Assembly (NCBI GenBank): GCA_028583405.1
Contig: CM053248.1
Coordinates: forward strand, 27,302,769 to 27,366,768
DNA: 64,000 nucleotides
Direction: 5' to 3'
Source of the DNA: Pogonophryne albipinna
Taxonomy: Eukaryota; Chordata; Actinopteri; Perciformes; Artedidraconidae
Part shown: positions 23,316-32,961 of the stretch, piece by piece
Position numbering within the stretch: position 1 is the stretch's first letter
How the letters are laid out: the number at the start of each line of letters is the position of its first letter
Position numbers and translations under genes: made by a program
The notes under the pieces: generated by a model
The model's input: only the letters and a program-made list of their open reading frames with translations
Told to the model about the DNA's origin: nothing
The model's database searches: none

Positions 23316-24283
23316 AACTTGGTAACTGTGGTAAGTCATAAACACACCTCTTAATGATATAGTGGGCACCAATACAACAGTGCAAACTTTTATCGCAATG
23401 CATCAGCAACACAATAAATCAACTATCAGGCATGCCTTTGTGCGACATTTAAAGTGAAATGTGTCATCAATAACTCTTTCCTCTAGTCTCACTTCCTCTC
23501 CAGCTGGTGGCGCTGCAGGCGGCTGCACATTTGGCCCGTACCAAGAATCAGACCTGCCTCACATCAGACTCTCACGCTGAGTGACTGATGGAGCCATGGT
23601 GGCACCTCTGTCTCCTTCTAACACACTGATGGCATGACACCTTGGCATGACATTGGAGAGAAGTAAAAAGATAAGAGTTTGAAGCTGGATAACTCTCCTG
23701 CTCTCTAATTAAAGCCTCTTTCACACAGTGTGACATTCCCTTGCACCCTGCGGCCCCACTGGAATTCTGAAACCAAATTGATTGTATTGCCAATATCTTT
23801 CAAAGACATCCTAATGTATTTTGACGGAAAGGACTGAACGAATCTTTAACGAAGAAGCTGCGTCGACTCTTTGTAGCCTGGCGGGTCAAAACACTTTACC
23901 ACATTTAGTTGTCAGAGGGAAGAGTGAGGCCAAAGGATTGATCTCTAAGCAGAGTATTGGCAAGATGATACAGTATAAAATGATTTGCCCGCCTCTATAA
24001 ATGACTATAACGCTGCATGCATTATGTATTACATCTTTCAACGTTTTTGCCTCTCATCCACACTTTGCAACTCATGTGTGTCTTATTATTCATTCCAGCA
24101 CACATCTCCATATTTAGTTTTTCTCCTAGCTTACGTTTTTATACATATAGGTGCACAGATGCTTGCTCAGGAAGAGGCATCATGTCCTCCTCTGAGCTGC
24201 AGCAGATGCAGGATGCTGTTCTGTCACACTCCTGTAGGCAGGGGGACAGACAGCAGTGACTGTCGGCTGTCAGGACTTACAAC

Positions 24284-25093
24284 TAGGGATGTCCCGATCA
24301 CATTTTTTTGCTCCCGATCCGATTCCGATCATTTGATTTTGACAATCTGCCGATACCGATTTTTCCCGATCCGATCTTTATGCAATGCATTAAGAGAAAA
24401 AAAAGGTAACGGCTGGTCATCCAACGCGATGAGTTCAGCTATCTTGGCTGTTATTTGTTTGGTCTTTTCACTGTTCTGGGGCAGTTTCTCTTTCCTTTTA
24501 AAAGTCTCTGAAAGTGTCGGTTGTTTCAGTGCCGTTACCCGAGTGGCCGCTGTGTACTCGTCGTGTTGTTGTTGGTGTTTGTTTCTCAGGTGGCGTATTA
24601 GATTGGTCGTGTTGAACGTAGCTCTGTTCTTTCCACCACGCGGAACCTCCGCCTTGCAAACATTGCATCTGGCTGTTACACTGCCTTCGCTTTCAATTTT
24701 ATAATACTTCCAAACTCCTGACATTTTCTCTGTCCCGAGTCCCGAGTCACCAGCTGAACGTAGCCTCTCGTTAGCTTACTGCTAGACACTGCGCGCCCAC
24801 TCTGTTGCCAGCTTTGAGAGAAATAAGCAACCAGGTCTGAAAACAAGCCCAAAAGAAGCAACACATACATGAAGTTGTGTCATTTCAAACCAAAACTAAG
24901 GCCTCAGGATGACTTTAAGACGTGAACATGGTCATTTTTGTTTTGTAACATTAAATGTAAAAAAAAAAATGATTAAAAAAAAAAAAAAAAAAAAAATCCC
25001 GATCCCCGATTTTTTTTCTCCCGATCCCGATCTTTTGAAAATCACGTGATCGGCTCCGATCCCCGATCACGTGATCGGATCGGGACATCTCTA
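24284..25093 (-). mobile_element. hAT element with BED zinc finger, internally deleted
   Basis: Terminal repeats TAGGGATGTCCCGATC and (right end, inverted) TAGAGATGTCCCGATC are flanked by a perfect 8-bp target duplication CTTACAAC (24276-24283, 25094-25101). CCGATC-type repeats crowd both ends, as in transposase binding regions. The 810-bp element keeps the first part of the transposase on the minus strand and lacks the catalytic core, so it is non-autonomous. Confidence 0.88.
24329..24724 (-). pseudogene. hAT transposase N-terminus, BED finger
   Basis: This 131-codon frame starts MSGVWKYYKI. Residues near 19-50 form a BED-type zinc finger: the Cys pair in ARCNVCKAEV, then LIRHLRNKH with two His. 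A linker (LKQPTLSETFKRKEKLP) and the start of the next domain (AELIALDDQPL) follow. The frame then runs into deletion-junction and terminal-repeat sequence. The RNase H-like core and the dimerisation domain are absent. A domesticated function is unlikely, because the frame sits inside intact ends with a fresh-looking target duplication. Confidence 0.8.
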
Positions 25094-26848
25094 CTTACAA
25101 CACATCGCTGACAGCTACGGGTCGGATACCTCTCAAAGAGGTGGGCTAAGAATAAGAGAGTGAGGATAGATAGAGGGTCAGCGGTGAGCAGGGAGTGGAT
25201 CTGGGGCTCTCCACTGCCACTGCTGAGCAGAGAGCAACACTGTGAGGAAATGGACATGGAGGAATGAGATGATGGGAACAGAATACAGGCATGGGAGCAT
25301 ACAGGGCAAGAAAGAATAAAACACACAAGTGATTGACAAGCCGTGGTGAAACAAATGACGTGATCAAAGCATGAAGCAAAGTCAATTCACAAAACCTGAC
25401 AATATGACAGTGTCTCTCCTCAGAAAACAATTGTGAATAACATGACAATGACATTACTGCATGCTCATTTTATACAGCTCTCTCTATGTGTATGTCAGGA
25501 TCTGGCCGGAGTACACCTACATGAATAAAGAATCATTTCAGGCTTATAAAAATGTGAACTTATTTTGTGGTTGATTTTGGACTGAATAAATAACAATGTG
25601 TTCATCCAAGTTGAATACATGCTGACATCTGGAAACAAAGAAAATATACTTAATCAGGCCAGGTGCTTTAAGTTGGGGCAAATGGGCCAATTAGTCTCAT
25701 TCCCTTACACAACCCAGTATGCAATACTGCCTTTTTTCATTTTTACTTTTTCCAGCACAGATTTGATTGCAGGCTTTTTGATTGACAGCAACATGCATTT
25801 TTTAAGTCAGATTTTGTGTTTTTGGTCAGTATCAAAGCATCCCTAACAGCTACAAGAAGACGCATGTATCTGTATGTCCAGGCCTTGCAGTACTGTACAT
25901 GTCTGAAAAACATGTCAGCATGCTGTCAGTAGCCTGACCTTAACTTGAGAGGGAAACGAGGATCACCAGGACGTCACAAACATCACTGGAAGTCAGATGC
26001 GAGAAAAGCCGATGCTCAAGAGCCATGCTCGACACAACTCTGATTTTACCCCTCTGTTCTCTGCTCCCAAGCAAGGCACAATAATTGGTATTGCAGGCAA
26101 GACTGACAGTTCATGCGTCAGCACACAGAGAGACAGGGTGAAGAGACGGAGAGGTAAAAGGGAGAAGGTGAGCTGTAGGAGGAGAGGGAGAGAGACACAG
26201 ACAAAGCAGGAGAGTGTGCGGGTAGAGCTAGAAAGAAAAACCCTGTATAGAAATATTTTTGGTTGCTCTGGTTGTATTTAAATGACATATTTGGAAGTTA
26301 AATAAATAGTCTGGAAATAGCAATGGCAGAGAGCAGGCCTTTTGCACTGCTTACACCAGGAATGGCAGTACTTGTGTATGATAATGAAATAGCTGTTTCT
26401 TTCAGGGAATGCTGACAAGTGGAGTAAGGCAGGGTGGGGGTGGCTGGGAATGTCTTGTTGGCAGTGTTTGGCTGTTTGTGGGGGAGCTTATCAGGTCCGA
26501 TAATAAAGCACTGACCAACGAGGAGCCTCGCAGGCTCGGGCTCGGGCCAGTGTGATGAATGCTTTAGTGACAAAAGCTCCTCCAAATGAAGATTAGAGCC
26601 AATATGCTCTACGTTTGCCCAGAAAGCATTTACACGTTTGGCTGCATTACCAGACTCTATGAAAAACACTAATGCAGATGAATGGCTTTTGGAGGCACAG
26701 ACAGTGGATGAGCGAGAAACAAAACCAATGTCTGTATTTATAACTGAGTGAAGCCTCTGGAGCAGATTTTAAAGCCTATCAAATATTTAAACTTTGTGGA
26801 TTTCAAATGTTTTCGACATTTAAAAACTCGGTTCCCTCTGATATTTAA

Positions 26849-27661
26849 AGGTGACATGTCATGCTTTTCCGGTTATTACCCGTCCCCTTGTGTGTTATGA
26901 AGGTTTTTATGCATGTAAATGGTGTGCAGAGTCAAAACCCTCAAAGTACACCATGTAGTGAGTAAACTCTAACACAGAAAATACCTCCCCAAAACGCCTC
27001 GTTGGAGATACGTCACTGTCCATTTGATTCTTCCGGGTACATCATGATGTCATGTCGTCCCCGGAACGAAATGGACCAATCCGTGGAGCCGTTACGTTAC
27101 GTCCGCGGAGCCGTTAAGCCCCCGCTGATTGGTCCAAATTGACCAATCCACGGACCTCCTCACACACTCAGTCAGTGCATGCAGCTCTGCTGATCTCTCC
27201 TCCCTGGCTGCAGGCTGATAACAGACAGTTGGGATCGCGGCGAAATTCTCTCTGCAGACCCATTCTCACAGCGTTTATCAACCTTTTTCTTACTCAATAT
27301 CAAGCCACACTTATTGTTTTTACTTCGGCTGTTACTTTGTATGTGCTCAGGATGAGTTTGGCTGTGTTTCGCTGTGTATCGCTAAACATGGAAATCACAC
27401 CTCCACGGAGCTCAGCGCGATTCACAACGTCCCGACTGGTGCCGACCAATCGGAGCACACTGGGCTCACAAGGAGGGGGGGGGGGCAAGAGCTGCAACGA
27501 GCCGTTTAGTGGAGAGAGTGAATACTGCTGAATACACATACTTTACAGAGATGCTGTATGCGAAACCAATGTGAGTTTGGAAAATTGCACAGTATAAATC
27601 TATTCTAGTAGACCTCAACAATGGAATTATGATCAGTGGAAATGGCCATGGCATGGGACCT
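26849..27661. mobile_element. TTAA-flanked DNA element, first copy
   Basis: The ends AGGTGACATGTCATG and, inverted, AGGTCCCATGCCATG are imperfect inverted repeats. TTAA lies on both sides (26845-26848, 27662-27665), the target used by piggyBac and Kolobok elements. The 813 bp contain no intact protein, and open frames of about 130 codons differ between the two copies because of one base in a G run (11 against 10). Confidence 0.6.
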
Positions 27662-28010
27662 TTAAATGTTTCTCCCCTTTATCTGTTTAGGGAAACAAAT
27701 AAAAAGTGCTTAGGAGCAGTTTTAAAGAAGGAAGCAAAGACTGTGTTTTCCTATATTTCACGAGGGGATTCCAAACTTTTATACCTTGGATTTGAGTACA
27801 AAATGTGCTCTGTGTAACCACTGGAGTTACGTTGAGGCTTTGTTCAGAAGGGCAAGCAACTAGAGCCAGCCTCCACTGGAGCCACGCTGACAGCGGGTTT
27901 CCCATGAGCTTTTGTGTGATGAATTATATAAAGCCTGTTCATGCTGCTGAGGGAGCTCGGGCCGTGTGCGATGAGGAGACCCTGTGGATTGAGCTAGAGC
28001 TTTTACTCAC

Positions 28011-28112
28011 TTCTGGAAGATCTTGGCTCTTTTTGTCACTTGAGAAGTTCTCCAGCTGCAATGACATCCTGGGTAAGGAAGGCTACAGCCAGGGAAAGTA
28101 GTTGTTCCACAG
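28011..28112 (-). pseudogene. dock1: dock1 exon C, frameshifted copy
   Basis: This copy of exon C is 102 nt instead of 101. Against 44816-44916 it has an extra base in a T run (ctttttgtc), an extra base in gacatcc, and a missing T in ccagggaaag. In the sense direction the frame is lost right after LWNNYF and a stop follows within a few codons. Splice sites are unchanged. The errors sit in a 1.3 kb stretch where the copies differ almost only by single-base indels, so consensus error is more likely than true decay. Confidence 0.85.
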
Positions 28113-28946
28113 CTGACCCACATAAAAAAAAAGACAGAAAGTGAGGTGAATAAAAAACATTTAAAAAAGCAGGTTTTACAGCAATATGATTCATTCCCAA
28201 AGTCAATATGTGGGCTGGAGGGCTATTTCGTTCCATTCAATCAGAAGGTTTAGATGTGTTGGGGGCACTTTGTGTCGGGAAGCTTTTTTTCACAGCAAGT
28301 AGTCAGTTCGTGCTCAGAAAATGAGTCTTTATATATATATAGTTTTCAGTACAGACTTCCTAATGAGAATACCCATAAGCCAAAATACTACATTTTTCAG
28401 GTACAATTGCAAAACAAATGGCCATACTTTGCTATGCTATGTGATTACTGTATATCAGGATACATTATATGCACCTCTGGGCTTTAAAAGGGAAGAAAAA
28501 AACACAACACTTTATTAATAAATCACAGAGAGCTCCAACTGCTCTAAGTCACACTAAAACACTGGTAAAACAATGGATTCAGGTTTTAACTGCAATCTTG
28601 TCGGCAACAACATTAATTTGCTTCAATATGTTAGACATTTAAAAAGCAAGCACAAAAACTTGTTCTAAGCTGGGAGCAGCAGGTTAAAAATATTCTGAAC
28701 TGAATATCAAATTGCCGACCATTACAGAGTAATTGATGTTCCCTCTCCACCATTTTTATGTCTACTGCATACAGATTTTCTTTTTCTTTTGCCCCTCTAT
28801 TCAGAAGTTCCAACAAAGCCGCATCTGAAAAACCCCAGTAAAATGCCATTCAAATTACTAAAAGAACATCCTTCTTCAGGTGGGAGGGAGGACTGTTGAG
28901 GTGTTTTACAATAAAAAAGAAAAAATGTACTGGGTTCAGCTCTTAC
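28113..28946 (-). other. dock1 intron C/B, first copy
   Basis: An 834-bp intron (832 bp at 44917-45748) with a short TATATA run near 28332. No repeat family or gene was recognised. Differences from the other copy are all single-base indels. Confidence 0.65.
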
Positions 28947-29025
28947 CTGTAGCTCAAAGTTGGTCTGATCCAGAAATTTCTTGTTCAGCACTTCTGCATA
29001 CTGATTAATGGCCCGCAGGAACACT
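28947..29025 (-). CDS. dock1: dock1 exon B, second copy (likely false duplicate)
   Basis: Base-for-base the same 79-nt exon as 45749-45827, with the same splice sites, inside the 15.8 kb repeated block. The two repeat copies end exactly at the N gap, so I read this as the same physical exon represented twice. It should not be counted as an extra exon unless the duplication is verified. Confidence 0.75.
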
Positions 29026-29112
29026 CTGGAAAAACAAGAAGAAACACTTTGGATTTTGTCCTTCTGAATTCGGATGAAACACACTTTTCTTTCACCACCT
29101 TAATATATGTAA

Positions 29113-30776
29113 GGGATAATGTGCAGTGACGCGGTCATTATGGGGAATTCTATAACACATAGGTTTGAGCAAGCTCTCTGATTGGTCAATAGGCGTGTTT
29201 GATTCCACGATCAAACAACGATCAAATAGAACGTGCCTAATCACAAAGTATCCAGTGGCCTACACACGCCACTAGCCTACCGAAACTACTTCCATGAGCC
29301 TACATCGTGTGGTTTCCATAGCGACGTTTCGCGACACACAGCCGTTACACTGTTATACATTGTCTCTCGTTGAAATCGGTAGCTACAAAATGTCAGAAGC
29401 ACCTGCATACAGCGGCTGGCGGAGGCAGGGTTGGAGGCCAGAGAAATCATGTCCGTTAGCGGACATAAAAACGAGTCATCGCTTCGCAGCTACTGGGCTC
29501 CATCTCTCGACAACAGAAAGATGTGGAGCAACCAGGGAGCAACGCGCTTTTTGCCGGTCCGGGACATGCCATGAAACGGCCACTGGAGGAAAGCTCTTCC
29601 TATAACGTAGTCCTACCCGTGAACACCACAGCACCACCTGCAAAAAAGTCTGGCATGGAGTTCATGGAGAGCTGTTTCAAGAATTGCACTTTTAATGGCA
29701 GCATGAACATCCACCTTCATTCTGAACCCAAAATGTTTCAGCACCATGGACAGCCTGATTTGATTTGTTCCGCTAATCCCACACAGTGATTACTCAGATA
29801 TTTAAATAGCCTAATTCAAGAATTGTTTTCAATACATTATTTTCCATAAATTGGTTAATAATATATTATTTACTATAATTATATCAATAACTGTAAGCGG
29901 GGTAGCAGGAGTGTTCGATTGATCGGCTATCGTTACCATGGGAACTACTTTCTAGGAACTACTTTCTGACGGAGATTAACTCAAGCAGAAAGCGTAGGTT
30001 TGGGAGCAAATTAGCCCACATTATGAAATTATTTTTACGATATTGTTGATTACAATGATAGTTTGTGTAATAGAATCGCTTAAAAGAACACCGACAGGCT
30101 GATCAGGAGCTCGACGCGAAGCGGAGGGATCTAGATCGGCATGAAGGTGTTCTTTTCCCCATAATGACCAAGTCGCTGCACATTATCCCGCTTATTACAT
30201 GGCCACATTCTCAACAAAGTAACGTTATGACTCCCAATATTAATTGAAATGCTTTTATGGATTTAGAAAATGATTTTATTGATTTAAAAAATAGTATATT
30301 GATTTAAATTGACATGCATCCGCTAAGAAAAATAGTCCGTTGTTACCGTTTGAACGTAGCAAGGGCAGGAACTGCTTCGATAGCGTTTTTGAGGAGCTTT
30401 TTGATTACAGATTTGAAAACATCGCTGCTTGCTTTAAAAGTAGCACAATTCATTATGTCAAACCTTGGAAAGTATCTAGATATCCCTGCCCTAATGCCAA
30501 AGTAACTGGCAACTGAATATGTGTCGCCGTCTGATGTCTATGTCTGGACCGCTGCGTAAAAAGGAGGGTTTCTGCCCGTTACTTGTCCGCTGTTTTCTTG
30601 TCGCTCTTGTCTTGTCAGTTAGAAACCAAACCAAACTGTATACAGTTAAATCGAACGGACTTGTTTGTGCAGATGTGAGCGTCCTTAACAGCGGTCTGTC
30701 TGTTCTGGATTAACAACGTGTCACGTGTTCTGAATTGACCAATCAGAATCGAGTATTCAACTAAGCCATGTAATAA
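29113..30776. mobile_element. composite inverted-repeat element, first copy
   Basis: A 35-bp arm at 29113-29147 (begins GGGATAATGTGCAG) pairs with 30155-30189 at 32 of 35 positions. Directly to the right, TTATTACATGGC (30192-30203) is inverted at 30765-30776. A smaller hairpin (AAGAACACC/GGTGTTCTT) lies at about 30085-30155. The layout suggests two DNA elements joined or nested. No convincing target duplication was found, and the family is unknown to me. Confidence 0.6.
29523..29789 (+). CDS. hypothetical 88-codon frame within the inverted-repeat element
   Basis: The frame starts MEQPGSNALFAGPGHAMKRP and contains KKSGMEFMESCFKNCTFNGS. Composition is protein-like, and it lies between the arms of the 29113-30189 inverted repeat. 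It is unchanged in the other copy (46325-46591), but this is not evidence of selection because the copies are probably the same locus. It could be the remains of a transposon accessory protein. I do not recognise it. Confidence 0.3.
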   Translation: MEQPGSNALFAGPGHAMKRPLEESSSYNVVLPVNTTAPPAKKSGMEFMESCFKNCTFNGSMNIHLHSEPKMFQHHGQPDLICSANPTQ

Positions 30777-31639
30777 AAGTATTTACATTCTGTTGTTTGT
30801 AATTACATGGTCTGACAAGTCACACTCAGACAACTGTGCTTTGCCTACTCAAGTCGTAAGTATCCCCCAGAGTCATATTCACACCCCATGTAGACAGCAA
30901 TTTACACAAGAAAATGTCATGTACAGTAACAACATTTTTAAATAGTTACAATAGCAAAAAAGCATGAAGCAATATGATTTGACTTGAAGTGGACTTTATA
31001 AGAAATAATGGAAATCGTATTTAAAAAAGACTAACTTGGGTAAGTTGGGGGAAATGTCTGACTTTGGATGGGAACCCTTAATGTCAAGACTTAAATAAGT
31101 GGCATTTCTTCCTTCACAAAGCATAAACACTACTTTTACATTGTATACAGAATTGCCAAATATGAATGAATAAATTGGTAGAATACTTTAAAGTTGGAAT
31201 CAGACAAAAATAATGTTCGCCCTAAAAACAGAACAGAGGCGAAGCACAGGTTCAGTCTTTCTCTTGCACAGAGTGAGGTACATAAGGGGCTCGAAGTACT
31301 CCTGAAAAAGATGCTATGAGTAGATGTTAATGAGAATGCTGTCTGATGGGTTAATCCACTCCGATGTTTCAGAATTAAATGTTAATAACTTAAGTGGCAT
31401 GAAGCTTTTAGAGGGGAATTATGATTGCTGCTTACAAAGTCAGAGGTCCATCTGCTATTTAACTTCATTCCCTGGCAGATACAGCAATACAACAATGTAT
31501 GAAGTCCTCGTGGAGAGAAAAAGAAGCCTTATCATGAGTGTGGGAGTAACAAATCTAGCAAAGCAGATGGGATAACCCAATTTATGTAAAGTAACCCTAC
31601 AGGTTCTTATGGTGACTTAATCATAGTTGCAACTTAACC

Positions 31640-32180
31640 TGTTAAGCCCTGAGCCTGTTTTCCAGGTATCAGGCTCGAAAATGACATTCCCAGAACAAAT
31701 GACTATATCTTCACTTCTAAAAAGGGGTACATTAATAATATTTTTTCTCAAAGCAATGATAAACCTGTGAGTTGGATGTAGAAAAGTCAGAATCAATAAA
31801 CATTTTAAATTATGGTGTCCGTCTAAAAAAACAAAAACATTACTTGTAGTGAAAACCACCCTTGAATGATGGGATAGTAGAATAAAAGCTTTAGGATTCC
31901 AAACAATAACAAATAATAAGTACCCTGTATCAAGATTGATGCAAAACAAGTGACATTTGACCTTTTTAGAGAGGATAGCAAAAGAAAAAACACTTCTGGG
32001 GTCATTTGGGTGTATTTCCCATATCTCTGGGTTGATTTTGATGATTGACACCTCTTTTGAACCATTAGAGCCAATAGAATCAAGAGGGAAGTTCCTAAAA
32101 TCCATCTAAACATTACCCATTGGTGAATGTGTGATGCACAGCCAGAATGCCCAAAACCGGAAGCTGGGTTGTAGCTCTCA
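31640..32180 (-). repeat. suspected interspersed repeat, unclassified
   Basis: Overlapping minus-strand frames of 162 and 120 codons have no recognisable domain. The start (ctgttaagccctgagcctgt, then ttccaggtatcaggctcg) resembles a dispersed fish repeat that I recall but cannot name. The same block lies at about 48446-48986. Confidence 0.35.
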
Positions 32181-32271
32181 CACACTCAATATGAAATCTC
32201 AGTTTTTGACAACAATTTTATGATGGATTATCAGTAATCATTTCAAAGTGACATCAAGGTTTCATGAGCGG

Positions 32272-32953
32272 TAGGGTTGGGAACCGAAACTCGGTTCCAG
32301 ATGAGAACCGATAAGAAAATGCCGGGTACCGGGTACACAATTTCGGTTCTGCTTAACGGTTCCTAAACGCGGTAGACCCTGTATTCCACCGGGTCCGTCT
32401 GCGCCGCGGCGCCGGCGGTGACCCGGTGGAATACAGGGTAAGGGCGGACTGGCCATCTGTGTGTTCTGGAGAATCACAGAACGGCCGGCCGGCACCGCCC
32501 TTAATTTTTTTAAACGGCATCATGTAAGTTGCGCTGACAGGCGACAGTGGTCTACAGTTGCCCCTCAGCGAGGCTCCCCCACCCTCCCGTAGACAGTTCA
32601 CGAGCTCAGTCACTTCATAACACCAAAGATGGATCGCGGTAAACGCTCGAAAGTGAGGCTCCACTACACTAAAAAAGAAAAAGACAAGGCACAGTGTAAT
32701 GCCTGTTAATAGCTTGCCAAAGGCATAGATCAGTTACAATAAAGCACAGCTATTGTGCAATACATTTGTATTGCATGTATATTTTTTATTTGTAAAAACG
32801 TCAGTTAAAGCTTAAAAGAATAAAGATATTTTTGTTATCTAAACATTTGACCTCTTTCTTTTACAATTTTGGAATCGAAACGGAGGAATCGATAAGAACC
32901 GGAATCGACAAGCAGAACCGGAATCGATATATTTCAAACGATACCCATCCCTA
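32272..32953 (+). mobile_element. hAT relic with internal hairpin, first copy
   Basis: The ends TAGGGTTGGGAACCGAAA and (right, inverted) TAGGGATGGGTATCG are flanked by ATGAGCGG (32264-32271) and ATGAGTGG (32954-32961), an 8-bp duplication with one mismatch. A plus-strand start MDRGKRSKVRLHYTKKEKDK, then AQCNAC and a stop, looks like the beginning of a BED finger. A perfect 19-bp inverted repeat lies at 32376-32439. Confidence 0.72.
32376..32439. repeat. GC-rich 64-bp hairpin
   Basis: Arm ACCCTGTATTCCACCGGGT and its perfect complement enclose 26 bp that contain a second palindrome, GCGCCGCGGCGC. It sits inside the hAT relic and repeats at 49182-49245. Confidence 0.9.
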
Positions 32954-32961
32954 ATGAGTGG

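Larger units (their letters stand above)
21040..28010 (-). other. dock1 intron D/C (as placed in the first copy)
   Basis: About 7 kb. It contains the hAT end and MITE at 21420-21700, an L2-like tail at 23120-23315, the BED-finger hAT at 24284-25093, the start of the large duplication at 25684 and the TTAA element at 26849. 21710-23110, 23320-24270 and 25110-25680 show no gene. Confidence 0.6.

Noticed and set aside
26298..26669. 123-codon minus-strand frame
   Set aside because: No family resemblance and intronic location. It recurs at 43110-43481 only because the block is duplicated.
31617..32185. 162- and 120-codon minus-strand frames as a membrane protein gene
   Set aside because: They overlap each other in different frames, have no recognised domain or splice partners, and lie in sequence that looks like a dispersed repeat.
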